NCBI GenBank assembly: GCA_010909165.1
Contig: MU008163.1
Span: 2,152,409 to 2,216,408 of the forward strand
Direction: 5' to 3'
From: Anthoceros angustus
Taxonomy: Eukaryota; Streptophyta; Anthocerotopsida; Anthocerotales; Anthocerotaceae
Length of the DNA: 64,000 bases
Position numbers and translations under genes: made by a program. The notes beneath the pieces are model-generated. The model was not told the origin of the DNA, did no database searches, and saw nothing but the letters and a program-made list of their open reading frames with translations. Of this stretch, positions 11,591-22,044 are shown piece after piece (position 1 is the stretch's first letter; the number at the start of each line of letters is the position of its first letter).

Positions 11591-12330
11591 TTCACCTCAA
11601 CAACCCTTGCCTGCCTCGCTTCAAATGGAAAGCAAACCACACCATCACGCCACCACTCACCACCGTATCCCAATCCAGAAGCCCCCTCTGCGCGCACGAC
11701 CCCGTGTCCCCTCCTCTGATCGCTCCAATCCAAGACCCTGGTCGAGGCACATTCTTGATGCAACCACCTGGCGCAGACATCCGCACCTCAGCGGAGAAAG
11801 CGAAGCGCACACACAATGCTGCAAAGCGCACGGAATTTCATTTCTCACCTGCCTGGTTGGAATCGCAGACTCACCGCCGACTGTCTACCACGCCCCAGAT
11901 CTGGCTTCCATCTCGACTGCTGCTGCCAATCTCCCAACCCGGACCAGCTGCAGGCGGGAGCTGAAGCCGTACACATCATCCTAAAACCCCTCAAAAACCA
12001 CGTACAAAAATTCCACCCTACAGCGCAGCTCCCACGCCCATCTGCGCAAACCCCAGTGCATCGATTGCGCCGGCAGCCACAAGTGCATCAAACTACGCTC
12101 CAATTCGCCATCTCCGCTGCATCTGATCCTCGCCAAACAATCCTTCCGGTTCGTCTCCGTCGCAAGTTTCGCGCACGAACCCTAAACTGTGCACCTCTCT
12201 TTTTTTCGATAAAATAATTTATACTGGTTCTTTCGTCACGGCTTACGCTGAGACCGTCAGTCTTCATCGACAAAACGACTACCAATTCTGACTCTTTCAC
12301 GCGTTAAGATTGGAGAAGGCATGTACAGTG
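11591..12330 (-). promoter_or_regulatory. Presumed 5' exon(s) and promoter of the CPP1-like gene
   Basis: The interval is GC-richer than its surroundings and carries good donor sites in the minus direction (GTGAGT and GTGAGA near 11850-11875). A short start-Met frame (MMCTASAPACSW) has transit-peptide-like composition. No domain is visible in the competing ORFs. Confidence 0.3.
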
Positions 12331-12630
12331 AAGAAGAAGAAGAATTTTATTGAAGTCCACTCATGACGGATTTCCATAACGGGACTTGGTACTTAACAAC
12401 TTGTACCATGGTGTGTCTAAGCTACTTGCACCAAGGGCATCCACTTCCTTTAGGCACCCCATTTAAGTACGATCTGAGCTCAGCATGCTTAATCACGGGG
12501 TTCTTATAAATGTGTGTCCATTTGGCTTAAGCCATTTGGACACACATTTTGGCAGTGAGCGTGGATCGAATACGCGACCTTCAGATCTTCTGTCTGACGC
12601 TCTCCTAACTTAGTTCGGTGAGCAGTGGGG
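12331..12630 (-). mobile_element. tRNA-Phe-derived SINE, most complete copy (B)
   Basis: Read on the minus strand, the 5' part (12630-12551) closely resembles plant tRNA-Phe. It has GGAGAGCGTCAGAC, an anticodon loop with GAA in CAGAAGATCTGAAGG, the T-arm GTATTCGATCCACGC and an acceptor-like CTCACTGCC. The body follows: an inverted repeat TGTGTCCAAATGGC...GCCAAATGGACACA, TTTATAAGAAC, GGGTGCCTAAAGGAAG, GGATGCCCTTGGTGC and CACACCATGG. It ends at GTGGACTTCAATAAAATT plus (CTT)n at 12331. A tRNA head, unrelated body and short simple-repeat tail define a SINE made by RNA polymerase III and mobilised by a LINE. I could not identify flanking target-site duplications. Confidence 0.85.
12551..12630 (-). 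ncRNA. tRNA-Phe-like head of SINE copy B (not a functional tRNA)
   Basis: The D-loop/A-box side is altered (CTCACCGAACTAAGTTAGGA in place of GCTCAGTTGGGA). The anticodon stem carries an ACAGAAGAT change. The 3' acceptor strand is followed by SINE sequence, not a terminator. It probably serves as an internal Pol III promoter (A and B boxes). Confidence 0.65.
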
Positions 12631-12678
12631 AGGATTAAAAAGTTTTACATCTTGTGGCAATGATAGAGGATACTTAGT

Positions 12679-12810
12679 AAGAAGAAGTATTTCAAAGTCC
12701 ACTAAGGATGAAATTTCCTTCATGGGATTGATATGACAAAAATACATAAAAGCAGAATAAGTATATTGAAGTCCACTAAGGATGGAATTTTCTTTATGAG
12801 ATTGATATGA
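12679..12810 (-). mobile_element. Two SINE 3'-end remnants in tandem
   Basis: 12679-12735 and 12759-12810 each hold the SINE tail motif in minus-strand sense: AAGTCCACTAAGGATG followed by a TTTCCTTCATG-like stretch. An AAGAAGAAGTATT remnant marks the old simple-repeat tail of the first copy. Both are separated from SINE copy B by unrelated sequence, so they are older truncated insertions. Confidence 0.6.
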
Positions 12811-13311
12811 TAAAAATATAAAAGCATTGAAGTTTAACCACTATTCTACACTTGATTTAAATACTAGTAGTGTGAAGTATATCAAATAACCAGCAGGTTG
12901 AAAAGTTGGATACACTCTGTTCCAAAAGTCCACATTTGTTTCAAGCAAACACTTGTAAGAATAGGGTCACCTATAAAAAGAGAAGAAACTTCGGAGCAAA
13001 GTTTGAGCTATTATGAATAAGTTGGCAAATCATTCCTGATATTTTCGTGGGCAGAAGAAAAGAAAGTGTTCCTCATTCTAAACTTCCCTATAGCATAACC
13101 TGCATATTATGGTCTCCTTAGGTGGCCTTGGGTGTAGCCATCTATCAGTCTCAATTATGAGACGGAGAGACCCCACACGAAAATGACCTATAATCATCCT
13201 AAGGTTGAAGGACATATGGTCGCAAAGATAGAGTGGAAGCAAGCATCTTCCAGACTTGGAGAGGACACGAAAAAGTTGTTTGTAAGTCTAGAGAGTTTTG
13301 CAGGATGACCC

Positions 13312-13390
13312 GTCTTTGAAGGAAAGACAGTATGAGCTGAAGGAAAGACCTGTCTTTGAAGGAAAGACAGTATGAGCTGAAGGTAAAGGC
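13312..13390. repeat. 40-bp direct repeat, two copies
   Basis: GTCTTTGAAGGAAAGACAGT begins at 13312 and again at 13352. The shared block of about 32 bp extends through ATGAGCTGAAGG. It also contains a short inverted repeat (GTCTTT...AAAGAC). Confidence 0.8.
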
Positions 13391-13512
13391 ATTGACTTGT
13401 TGGCAAAAGCGAGACAAGAGGAATAGCAGCTAAGGACCTTTTTCACCCCCTTCCCTGCCTCCACTTATCTCATCATCAAACTCAACATCAAGGTGCATAC
13501 CTGGATGCGGAT

Positions 13513-13640
13513 CATTATGTAGATATGTGTGCAAATATGTAGTTTGTTAGGGAGAGGGCATTATGTAGATATGTGTGCAAATATGTAGTTTGTTAGGGAG
13601 AGGGCATTATGTAGATATGTGTGCAAATAGTTTGTTAGAG
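13513..13640. repeat. 46-bp tandem repeat, three copies
   Basis: CATTATGTAGATATGTGTGC occurs at 13513, 13559 and 13605. Each is followed by AAATATGTAGTTTGTTAGGG except the last, which lost four bases. Confidence 0.9.
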
Positions 13641-13701
13641 GACGTACTTGATAGACTATGGAATATAACAGTGAGTGGAGTAGGTGTAATGCCTTCAATG
13701 A

Positions 13702-14262
13702 CTGCAAGAGGGTATGCAGATTTTGAAGACTTTCAAACAATGGAAATCCGTCATGATCCTATTGTGGAAGAAATATGGGGAGATCACTAATCCAGTGTTG
13801 GTCGTATGTAAAGAACCAATGGTGGAAGTGGATGATTTGGTGAACCTAGAAGCGCCTCAAGAGAAGATAAAGTTTAAGACTGTTATGCATGGTTTGGGGA
13901 GTATTTTACAGTCGCTACATGACCGGCCACATGATGCCACATAGAACATCCTTTCCTCAAATTCATGGAGAAAAGAAGAAGAAGAATTTTATTTAAGTCC
14001 ATGAGGGTATGCAGATTTTGAAGACTTTCAAACAATGGAAAGAGGTTATGATCCTGTTGTGGAAGAAATATGGGAGATCACTAATCCGATATTGATTACA
14101 CGTAAAGAACAAGGGTGAAAGTGGATGATTTGGTGAACCTAGAAGCGCCTTAAGAGAAGATAAAGTTTAAGGTGGTTATGCATGGTTTTGGGAGTATTTT
14201 ACAATCGCTATGAGAGGCCACATGATGCCACAGATACCATCCTTTCCCTCAAGGCCATGGAG
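13702..14262. repeat. Direct duplication of about 255 bp with a SINE tail between the copies
   Basis: Copy 1 (about 13702-13965) and copy 2 (about 14004-14262) share GAGGGTATGCAGATTTTGAA, GGTGAACCTAGAAGCGCCT and GGCCACATGATGCCACA with substitutions and small indels. Between them (13971-14001) lies AAGAAGAAGAAGAATTTTAT TTAAGTCC, the 3' end of the window's SINE. Copy 1 has an open plus-strand frame (13714-13944) that is interrupted in copy 2. The encoded peptide resembles nothing I recognise. Confidence 0.8.
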
Positions 14263-14993
14263 AGAAAGGAGTGGCAAAGCACCAGCTAGAGTCAGGCAAT
14301 CAATCACAAATTACTTCATGCTTTACTAGATATAATGGTCATTGATCAAATTAATTAATATTATTATCTTTGCGATATTATATTCTATATTTACGAATTG
14401 ATTTTCTATTTTTAATTAAAATTGTTAATTAAAAATATGATTATATGGATACATATTATAACTGGTACGTCGGTATCTACTACTCCATTAGTGTGCAAGG
14501 TACATCCAACATCATCCTTGCGTCTACGACATACATATGTAGCGGATGTTCCGGTCTGTAGGGCCGGCGGCTGGTGTCCGAGGTCCCATAGGCGTGATGT
14601 GATGGAGTTTTACTTAAACCAGTGCTTGGCTGTGTCTGCCACAAGTTCCATGGCTCGCGTCTCTCCTCGTGGCTGTTTGGCATCCGAGTTTCACGACCCG
14701 TTTCAGCTCTTCAGCTGAATGCTGGTTGAGGCGAGTGATTCCTTCTCGTCTCTTGCTTGCATCGGGTCTGTGCCGGTCTGCTCGAATCGCAGTTCCTCTG
14801 AAGCCCATGAGCAGCTTGGGCCTGGAGCAATGCGGCGCTGTGGCCCCGGAGATCCATGGCTCTGTATGTGAGTCCGGATGACGGAAACGAGGAGGGTCGC
14901 CTGTGAAGGAGGGCAGATGCACCGGCAATCTGCGCTAGAGGATAGCGAGGCAGGAAGAAGCAGCAGGATCGGGTCGTTTTGCTGAGCGTCTGA
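14263..14993. other. AT-rich spacer, then GC-rich promoter/leader of the NARA5-like gene
   Basis: 14330-14460 is very AT-rich (TTAATTAATATTATTA-like). From about 14480 GC rises toward the start codon at 14994. Overlapping ORFs on both strands at 14422-14930 show no domain and probably reflect the leader region. Confidence 0.4.
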
Positions 14994-16815
14994 ATGCGGG
15001 GGCCTGCCATGGCGGCGGGCATTGCAGGGAAGGGGAATCCATTGGAGGCAGCCGTGCGTGGTGTGGTGCAGAAGGGGCTGCTGCTTGGGAGCAGCGTTGG
15101 GAGACGGTGCGAGGTGAGGGTCGTTCAAGGCAGGAATGCGGTGTCCGGGAGGTTGAGCAGCCGGGGGGTTGTGGGTTTTGCTTTCGCGGGGCGCTGTGGT
15201 AGGTCGAAGGGGGTGGCGTGCTACTCCAGTGATGCTTGTGAGACGAGCTCGACGGTGGAGCAGCAGAAGGCTGATCAGCCGTACGGTCTGCCTGAGAAGA
15301 AGCTGCCTGGATGCTGGGATGTGGTGGGGTTGGGGCAGGCCATGGTGAGTGGGGGTTCTGTTTGTGTTGGTGCTTCAGAGGGATGGGATGGGATGGAATG
15401 GGGACTGTAGGGCTGATTGTAGCTCGGTTGGCTGCAGGTAGACTTTTCTGGTGTGGTGGACGATTCGTTTTTGGAGCAGTTGGGGTTGATTAAGGGTCGG
15501 AGGAAGGTCGTGAATCACGAGGAAAGGGGGAAGGTCCTACGTGCACTGGATGGCTGCAGTTACAAGTTGTCTGCTGGCGGGTCCTTGTCCAACACGCTGG
15601 TGGCCCTTGCGAGATTGGGTAGCTTTTCTGATGGGCAGTCGGTTCTCAATGTCGCCATGACAGGAAGTGTGGGGAGTGATGCGTTGGGAGATTTTTACAG
15701 GTAGGATTGACTACTGTGCTCTCAGAGTCTGGAAGTCTTGGCTTGGTGAGGTGGAAGATGAGCAAGTAGTGGAGATGTTTCGCAGGACCAAACTCTTACG
15801 GGCCAACGTTCACTTCTTGTCCAAGCCCGTGGTGGATGGGACCACTGGTACAGTCATCGTTCTCACAACACCCGACGCTCAGCGGACCATGCTGTCTTAC
15901 CAGGTGACGATGTACTCCATACAGCATGGCATCGAGACACTGCAACGTTTTGATCTTTGCTGGGGCTGAATGGGGTGCGCATGGTCTTTACTGCGCCATG
16001 TTTCAGGGGATGTCTTCACTTGTGGATTTTGATTCGATCCTGGCTGGAGCTATCGGCATGTCCCGGGTGCTGGTGGTCGAAGGCTATTTGTGGGAGATTC
16101 CTCAAACCATTGAGGCCATTGCCCGGGCCTGTGAAGCAGCTCGCGAAAAGGGAGTTCTTGTAGCACTCACTGCCAGTGATGTGACTTGCATCAAACAAAA
16201 TCGTCAGCAGTTCTGGTGAGCCGATAGCTCACCAGGATTGGTGGGCCTCTTTGTGGATGCCTCTTTGCAGACACAGTTGCTTTTCGTTTGAAGGTTAGAA
16301 AGGGACTTTTTCACTGACTGTTTACTCTTCCCTGACGATGTGCCATCAGGGACGTCATGGCTAGTTCTGCCGACATCCTTTTTGCCAACAGTGATGAGGC
16401 TCGAGCACTTGCAGGATTTCACTCGTCGACTAGTCCTGCGCTTGCAGCCAAGCAGCTGAGCATGTTTTGTCCCCTTGTATCGGTTACAGATGGGGCAGAG
16501 GGCTCGTACATCAGCATGAAGGGAGAAGTAGTCTACATTCCACCATTGCCTTGTGTCCCAGTAGATACATGTGGGGCTGGTGATGCATATGCTGCAGGGG
16601 TATTATATGGCTTGCTACGAGGAGTGTCGGACCTCAAGGCCATAGGGAATTTCGCAGCCATGGTGGCATCCGTGGTTGTCTGTCAGCAGGGGACAAGGCT
16701 GGCGGAGGAGGATGCGGAGGAGCTTGCGAAGGGAGTGACATGCTTGGCTCCCGGGCGTGCCTCGTCTCTGTTAGGGGTCATCGACGTTCAGAAGGAAGCG
16801 CAGCTACTAGACTGA
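14994..16815 (+). CDS. NARA5: NARA5-type chloroplast PfkB carbohydrate kinase, five exons
   Basis: Exons 14994-15344, 15438-15700, 15786-15903, 16007-16215 and 16350-16815 join in phase at GT-AG sites and give 468 residues. Order: Ser/Gly/Arg-rich N-terminus (about 90 residues, transit-peptide-like), DVVGLGQAM|VDFSG, the PfkB substrate region GGSLSNTLVALARLG, GTTGTVIVLTTPDAQRTML, VVEGYLWEIPQTI, FANSDEARAL, and the ATP/catalytic motif DTCGAGDAYAAGVLYG with the GAGD base. This closely follows Arabidopsis NARA5, a plastid ribokinase-family protein required for Rubisco and photosynthetic protein accumulation. Its substrate is not known to me. An alternative in-frame ATG lies at 15009. It is convergent with the minus-strand gene ending at 17027, with about 210 bp between stops. 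Confidence 0.92.
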
Positions 16816-17026
16816 TGAGCTCGGCAGTCTGAAGCTGCATTGTGTTCCTTGTACATAAGCCAGTAGGACCGTCATCGATACCCAATGTCTGGAGGAGGTC
16901 GTCGCTAACAAAGGGATGCAGCACTGTCTCCATGGTCGTCATGACTTCACCAACCCTTTGGGCACACTCTCATTGGCTCTCTTTTGTACAACAAATCAGG
17001 AATAGAGAAACAGGAAGGCATAGGTA

Positions 17027-18990
17027 CTAAATCTTTCCAAGCCTTTGTATTGTTCCAAACAGGGACTGGCTCAAGTCTTTCACTGTAGGAGGCACACCTT
17101 CGGTACCAGTGATTTTCTCGAGCAGGTCGCTAATTTCGCGTAACAGTCCACGATAGTCTAGCGGCTGTGGCTGATCCGCCTTTTGGAAACTTTCCTCGAC
17201 GGATTTCAATGAGGTGCCTAACATCTGCAGCACTAGCTTCACCACGTCCTCATCTTTCCAGAACTCATCGTCGTCAAGCAGATTCCTGACGACAGAAAGT
17301 GTATCTACGATACTCTCCTCCATAGCCTTTGTCCCAATCTCACTCACAACTACCTCAAATGCGTGCTCAACTCTATCCACCTCCAACTCTGAGACGGCTT
17401 TCCTGCGGAACTGCAAGACCTTGACCAGAAGATGTTCCAGCAACGCGACGGTTAGCTTCCAATTTCTGCTAACCTCCAGCAATTTAACCAGATGTGATGC
17501 TGCATCCTGAGATTTGGTCCGCGCGAGCTCCAGCCTGTCTGCAGTTTCTGTGTCCGAGAAAGTCCAGGTGACGTCATTGTAGCTAGGATTCAGCAAATAC
17601 TCGCTCACCACACGCAAAGTGGGTCTTAGAGGTTGTGCCAACAATGCGAGCACCATGTCATCCAACACCCTCCAGAGTCTATCAACTTGGTTCTGATGTT
17701 CGTGAAGGGACAGACTGTCCTGAACCTTCTTCGGGTCCAAAAAACCCTTCGCAAATGCTGGCTTGCCTGTACCTTCCGCACCCGGGGCTCGCTTCAGCAT
17801 GCGGTGCAGAGAAAGCAGCATAGGAGACACTGGTTTGAGTAGCCTGAACAGACTTAGTTTCAGCACCTTTGATCCTTCATGCCCGGCCATAATTAACTGG
17901 TGCATTTGCCACAAGCTGTTGAGCAAGGTTTGCTCCGAGACAGGCATCCCATCCCGTGCGGCGAACGTGAGCAAGGTCTGCGCAAGAGGCAGCAGCAAGT
18001 GTTCCTCACCAAGTTGGGGATCCTGATTGTACATGATGCAGGCCAGAAGCACAGATGTCTGCTGCATGTTGGTCACGGTCCTCACTGCAGTCTCGCTTTT
18101 GGTGGGAGAAGGTGGTGGGAACAGCAGGAAGAGGCGATGCAGCTGAGAGCAGACGCTCGTGTAGTACTCCTGCCTGGTGGTGACTGATTCAGGGCACCGG
18201 GCAAGGTGCGTGGCAGCTCTCTTGAACACCGCGATGTTTCCTGGCTCAGCCTCGCCGACCAGCCGCTCAAGAACGGCGGCAACTCCACCCTCCCGCAACA
18301 CAAGCCTGGAGAGGAGGCGCCCAGCTTGCAGATTGAGCCATCCCGGAGGCCTAGGTTCCCTTTGAGCGAGCAGGATCAGCAACGACTCCACGGCGTGGGC
18401 CACTGGCAGCATGTTCACCATCTGGTCCAACCTAGCAGTGCAATCTCTGTCGGGTTGCTCTTCCGGATTCCCCCCATACGCCAATTGCAGATAACCTGCA
18501 AACAGGTCCACGAGGTGATGGGAAACCACAATCTGGCCCACTGCGCTTCCAGATTCGGCAAGAAGAAACAGATCGTCAGCGGACTTGAGCAGAAGGTCCC
18601 TGTTGCCCGCCAGCCCCTGCAAAAAAGCCTCCGAGAAGAATTCCTCCACTCCACTGAGCTCGCCCCCGACCTCTAAGTGCTTCATCACCGCAGCCGCCAG
18701 GCTGGCGGCAGCCTTGGCCAGGCTCCGCTTCCGGAGCGGAATTCCCACTCCTGGGCCCAGGTTGGGGGTAATCCCCCATCGCACCACCAGCTCCAATCCG
18801 GCCTTCACCACCAGCAAGCTGTGGGAGGCGGGGCCGGCATCCTCACCCTCCAGAGCCCCAGCCCCCTCGAAGCTCTTCACCAGCTGAATACAGGCCTGCA
18901 GCACTTGCACCCTGCAGTCTCCAGAAGCTTCAGGCTGCCTGATAGACTGCAGCAAGCTGTGGGTCTTCTCCTCCACTATCCTCTGCATCT
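17027..18990 (-). CDS. HEAT/ARM-repeat protein, possibly TANGO6-like N-terminal region
   Basis: An intronless frame of about 653 codons runs from ATG 18988-18990 (MQRIVEEKTHSLL) to TAG at 17027. It is almost wholly helical and Leu-rich, as expected for HEAT/ARM solenoids, with blocks such as AGRLLSRLVLREGGVAAVLE and LLNSLWQMHQLIM. The general layout recalls plant TANGO6/RTP1-type proteins, linked to Golgi organisation and RNA polymerase II assembly. I matched no signature firmly, and the RTP1 C-terminal domains expected of a roughly 1000-residue protein are absent. The open frame continues upstream to an ATG at 19160-19162, but those codons are SINE sequence, so I chose the first ATG outside it. 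The single exon and short length could mean a truncated retrocopy. Confidence 0.5.
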
Positions 18991-19057
18991 TCGCCAAATG
19001 ACCAGACCCAGAATCTTCAAATGCTGGACACAATCTCTCTTTATGTGGATTGCCCTC

Positions 19058-19275
19058 AAGAGTCCTCGTGGACGGAATTTTTTCAGTCATGCGACATGGT
19101 ACTTCACAACTTGTGCCTAAGCTACTTGCACCAAGGGCATCCACTCCCTCTAGGCACCCCATCTAAGCGCAGGATGCTTGAGCTTAGCTCGGGTACTTAG
19201 ATCGCCAGACAAGAAGAATGAAGAATTTTATTGAAGTCCACTGAGGACGGATTTCCGTCATGGGACTGAAATATG
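19058..19275 (-). mobile_element. SINE copy C plus a second SINE 3' end
   Basis: 19060-19200 contains, in minus sense, GATGGGGTGCCTAGAGGGAG, GGATGCCCTTGGTGCAAGTA and the region down to the ACGGAATTTTTTCAGTCATG end, without its simple tail. 19204-19275 is a separate 3' end (AAGAATGAAGAATTTTATTG, AAGTCCACTGAGGACGG). The first copy overlaps the 5' extension of the HEAT/ARM reading frame and supplies in-frame ATGs at 19162 and 19090. Confidence 0.75.
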
Positions 19276-19567
19276 GATCCATGACTGAAGTATTATAACT
19301 GCATATATAATAAACTGGTCTGGACTAATGTAAAGGTCTCAACTACCTACATAGAACCGTCTAACTCGTGAAACTTTTAGTCATGCAATTCGCCCGTGGG
19401 GCAACCGATCGGGCCAGGAGCCGAAAGGGCTTCCCCTAAACTTCCAACTGAGAAATCACATCTCCACATCACACATCACACTGAGAAATCTTGAAAGTTT
19501 TGAAACGACCGTTGTTCCGATCGGTGTACCATAGACAACGCATCCATCAGAAGTAACATATCTTACA

Positions 19568-20953
19568 TTACGACTGGACACTGCAACCCGCAAAAGTATC
19601 TTCTAAATCGTGAATTGCCCAAGGATCATTGGATCTAACGACGCCCAGCTGCCTGTTTTCATTGTCTCCAAACACAAAAACCTTCCCTTGCCGATCTGCC
19701 ACCGCAGTGTGATAGAAACCTGTGGAGACATGAGTGATATGGTGGCTGCTCAACGACGACATAAATACTGGGGTAAACTGCTTGGAAGAGATGTGGGCAT
19801 CACCAGGGCCAAGAGCACCGAAAGCTGTCCATCCAAATGAAAACACCTGGCCGTTATCATCAACTACGAGCGTCTTGCGTTTCCTGCTGACTACATGAAC
19901 GGCCCGGTGGTGCCGCAAAGCCAGAACTTTCTCTGGCAACGCTCTATCCAACTCGTCTCCATGCCCCAGAGCTCCGCAGTAGCCCAATCCCCAGGTATAG
20001 ACAAACCCGGACGAGTCAATGGCAGCAGCTTGCTCCTCTCCCGCAGCAGTGGCCACGATGAAAACTCCCTGGTTGTGGAAGGTTTCCACAAGGCGGGGCC
20101 GCACTTCGGAACTGGGAGAGCCGTGTCCCAGGCAGAGCTTTGCTCCACTTCCGAAGGAGTAGAGATCTCCGTCATGTGTGACAGCCAGAGTGCATGCTGC
20201 TCCAGCTGAGACAAAAGCTACAGGTCCGAGTCCTTCAATCTTCTGAGGAAGGGGCCTATCCTGTGTGTCTCCATGACCTAGCAGCCCCTCCCACCCGCGG
20301 CCCCAGGTGTAGACATCCCCTGCTGTGGTGAGAGCTACAGTGAAGTCCTCCCCTGTCTGCACTTGCTTACAGACATGCCCTGACAGAGCTGTCACCAGAG
20401 TCGGCTGCAGCACGTCCCCAGTGACGCCATGCCCGCAGCACCCAGAAGCATTGCCACCGAAGGTAAAAATCTCTCCCTTTTCAGACAGGATAGCCACATG
20501 GTTACAACTCCCAGAGACCTGCGCAACACGCACTGGATGGGGCAAATGCACTAAGTTTGGACCCCCGGAATCCAAGCCGGCAATCCTACCACTATACATC
20601 AGCTGTCCCTCTTTGTTTACCACCAGAGTGACGTACCTCCCTGTTGCTATCTTGCATTGCGCAGCTCGAGCAAGGCCGTGAAGGAATCTGAGAACCACCT
20701 TCCACGATCCGTTACATCTGGCCAGGAGCAGAGAGCGTGCACTGGGGGAAAGCCAGGAGAAGAGGACCTCATCCTGGCATCGACGCCGGGCAGCCACCTC
20801 TGGCAAGGAGTGGAAGCGGTATGGGACGACGCCACTTGCGGCCCTGAAAGCGTAGCATACATTCTCCAACCTCGCCAGATCCTCCGCTTGCATATGCTTG
20901 CTTGCTAAAATAGTTTGCAGAAGCTCGGACGGAAGAGTGCTTAGATCAGCCAT
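19568..20953 (-). CDS. F-box protein with RCC1-type beta-propeller
   Basis: A 461-residue single-exon ORF runs from ATG (20951-20953) to TAA. Residues 1-45 (LSTLPSELLQTILASKHM...LARLENVCYAFRAAS) form an F-box that would dock to SKP1 in an SCF ubiquitin ligase. From about residue 95 there are seven RCC1-like blades: GEIFTFGGNASGCCGHG, GDVYTWGRGWEGLLGHGD, GDLYSFGSGAKLCLGHG, GFVYTWGLGYCGALGHGDEL, GQVFSFGWTAFGALGPGD and GKVFVFGDNENRQLG, plus a weaker first blade. The propeller is inferred to recruit the substrate; the target is unknown. Plants have several F-box/RCC1 proteins of about this length, so the ORF looks complete. Its 5' side faces 1.1 kb of spacer before the DEK1 stop. Confidence 0.88.
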   Translation of the reverse strand: MADLSTLPSELLQTILASKHMQAEDLARLENVCYAFRAASGVVPYRFHSLPEVAARRRCQDEVLFSWLSPSARSLLLARCNGSWKVVLRFLHGLARAAQCKIATGRYVTLVVNKEGQLMYSGRIAGLDSGGPNLVHLPHPVRVAQVSGSCNHVAILSEKGEIFTFGGNASGCCGHGVTGDVLQPTLVTALSGHVCKQVQTGEDFTVALTTAGDVYTWGRGWEGLLGHGDTQDRPLPQKIEGLGPVAFVSAGAACTLAVTHDGDLYSFGSGAKLCLGHGSPSSEVRPRLVETFHNQGVFIVATAAGEEQAAAIDSSGFVYTWGLGYCGALGHGDELDRALPEKVLALRHHRAVHVVSRKRKTLVVDDNGQVFSFGWTAFGALGPGDAHISSKQFTPVFMSSLSSHHITHVSTGFYHTAVADRQGKVFVFGDNENRQLGVVRSNDPWAIHDLEDTFAGCSVQS

Positions 20954-22044
20954 AGCCAGGGCTCAGCTTAGACACGATGCTTCTGTCGGAATGCGCCCGT
21001 TCTCCTTCTTGCAAGTGAGTTACATGGGATGAAAGCAGTTCACTTCTGAACCTTCACAGGAAAGCAGCCTCCAGCCTGAACGCATCAGAAGCTCGATCCT
21101 CTGGACCTTCCTTCACAGAAAATCCTTGTCAGCCTGAAGGTCTTCCCGCATCTGGAGCTTCATTCGCCTGAAGGTATCCGAGACCGAGTTACGCACAAGC
21201 CTGAAGGTCTTCTGGCATCTAGAGCTTCACTCGCCTGACGGTATATTTGCGATCGATTTCCGCCATATCGTGACCTGAAGGGTAGGTTCCGTGCACTGCA
21301 AGTGAGGCTTGACTGCAGAGATGCTGATGAAAACCTTCGAGCTTCCAGCTCATTTCCCGTTTCGATGAAGTCGTGACGAGCTTGGAACGCGTTCGCCGAC
21401 AAGGTAGGGTTGTCAACAGCCTCTGCTACTCACAGAGAAAGACATAGCTGACAGGCAACAATTGTTGGTTTGCCAAGTGAATTTAATGATCGGATTTACA
21501 AAGTTGTTTACTATCACAAATGTTGGTGCATGGCACGCACGTCTTTGTGCAAGTCCATGCATGTCCAAATCTGCCACGCGCATATTGGTGACAGTGCCAC
21601 GTGAGTGCGTGAGGACACCTCACCTTCCATCCCTCTTCGGTCAGCTGCGAGCTTTTCTCTTCTCCATCACCAATGCTCGTGGGGGTTTGCGAGTTCCTTA
21701 AGCTTACACTCTGCAACCAAGCCCGGATTCGAATCAGCACAAGGCACACAAGAAACGAAACCAGATGCAACACGCCTGTAACATCATATACCAAGGAAGA
21801 AGACTGTTGAATCGAAAGACCAAGAAGAGGACGGCCATCAACGCTTGGGTGTGTACTTGCTGAAGGACAAACACAGGCATATTTTAGATACAAAGCAAGA
21901 CACAAAGCAGACCGTGAGACTCGAGTAGCCAGAGCCGAAGATATAGTTACCTGACGCAGTCACCCTCATCAGGGAAGCCCAGCTTTGAGGCTGTCATGAC
22001 GCCGGAAGTGATCGTTTGTGCCCACGGAGGGGCCTTCAGTAAGG
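20954..22044. other. Spacer with a 67-bp-spaced direct repeat
   Basis: AGCCTGAAGGTCTTCCCGCA (about 21131) and AGCCTGAAGGTCTTCTGGCA (about 21198) begin imperfect 50-bp direct repeats that continue through GAGCTTCA(T/C)TCGCCTGA. Weaker GCCTGAA-type words precede them. ORFs at 21160-21905 on the minus strand lack domains. The last part includes the DEK1 3' untranslated region. Confidence 0.6.

Noticed and set aside
19090-19162. Start of the HEAT/ARM protein at 19162
   Set aside because: That ATG and the next in-frame one lie in SINE sequence shared with three other loci; the first ATG outside it is at 18990.
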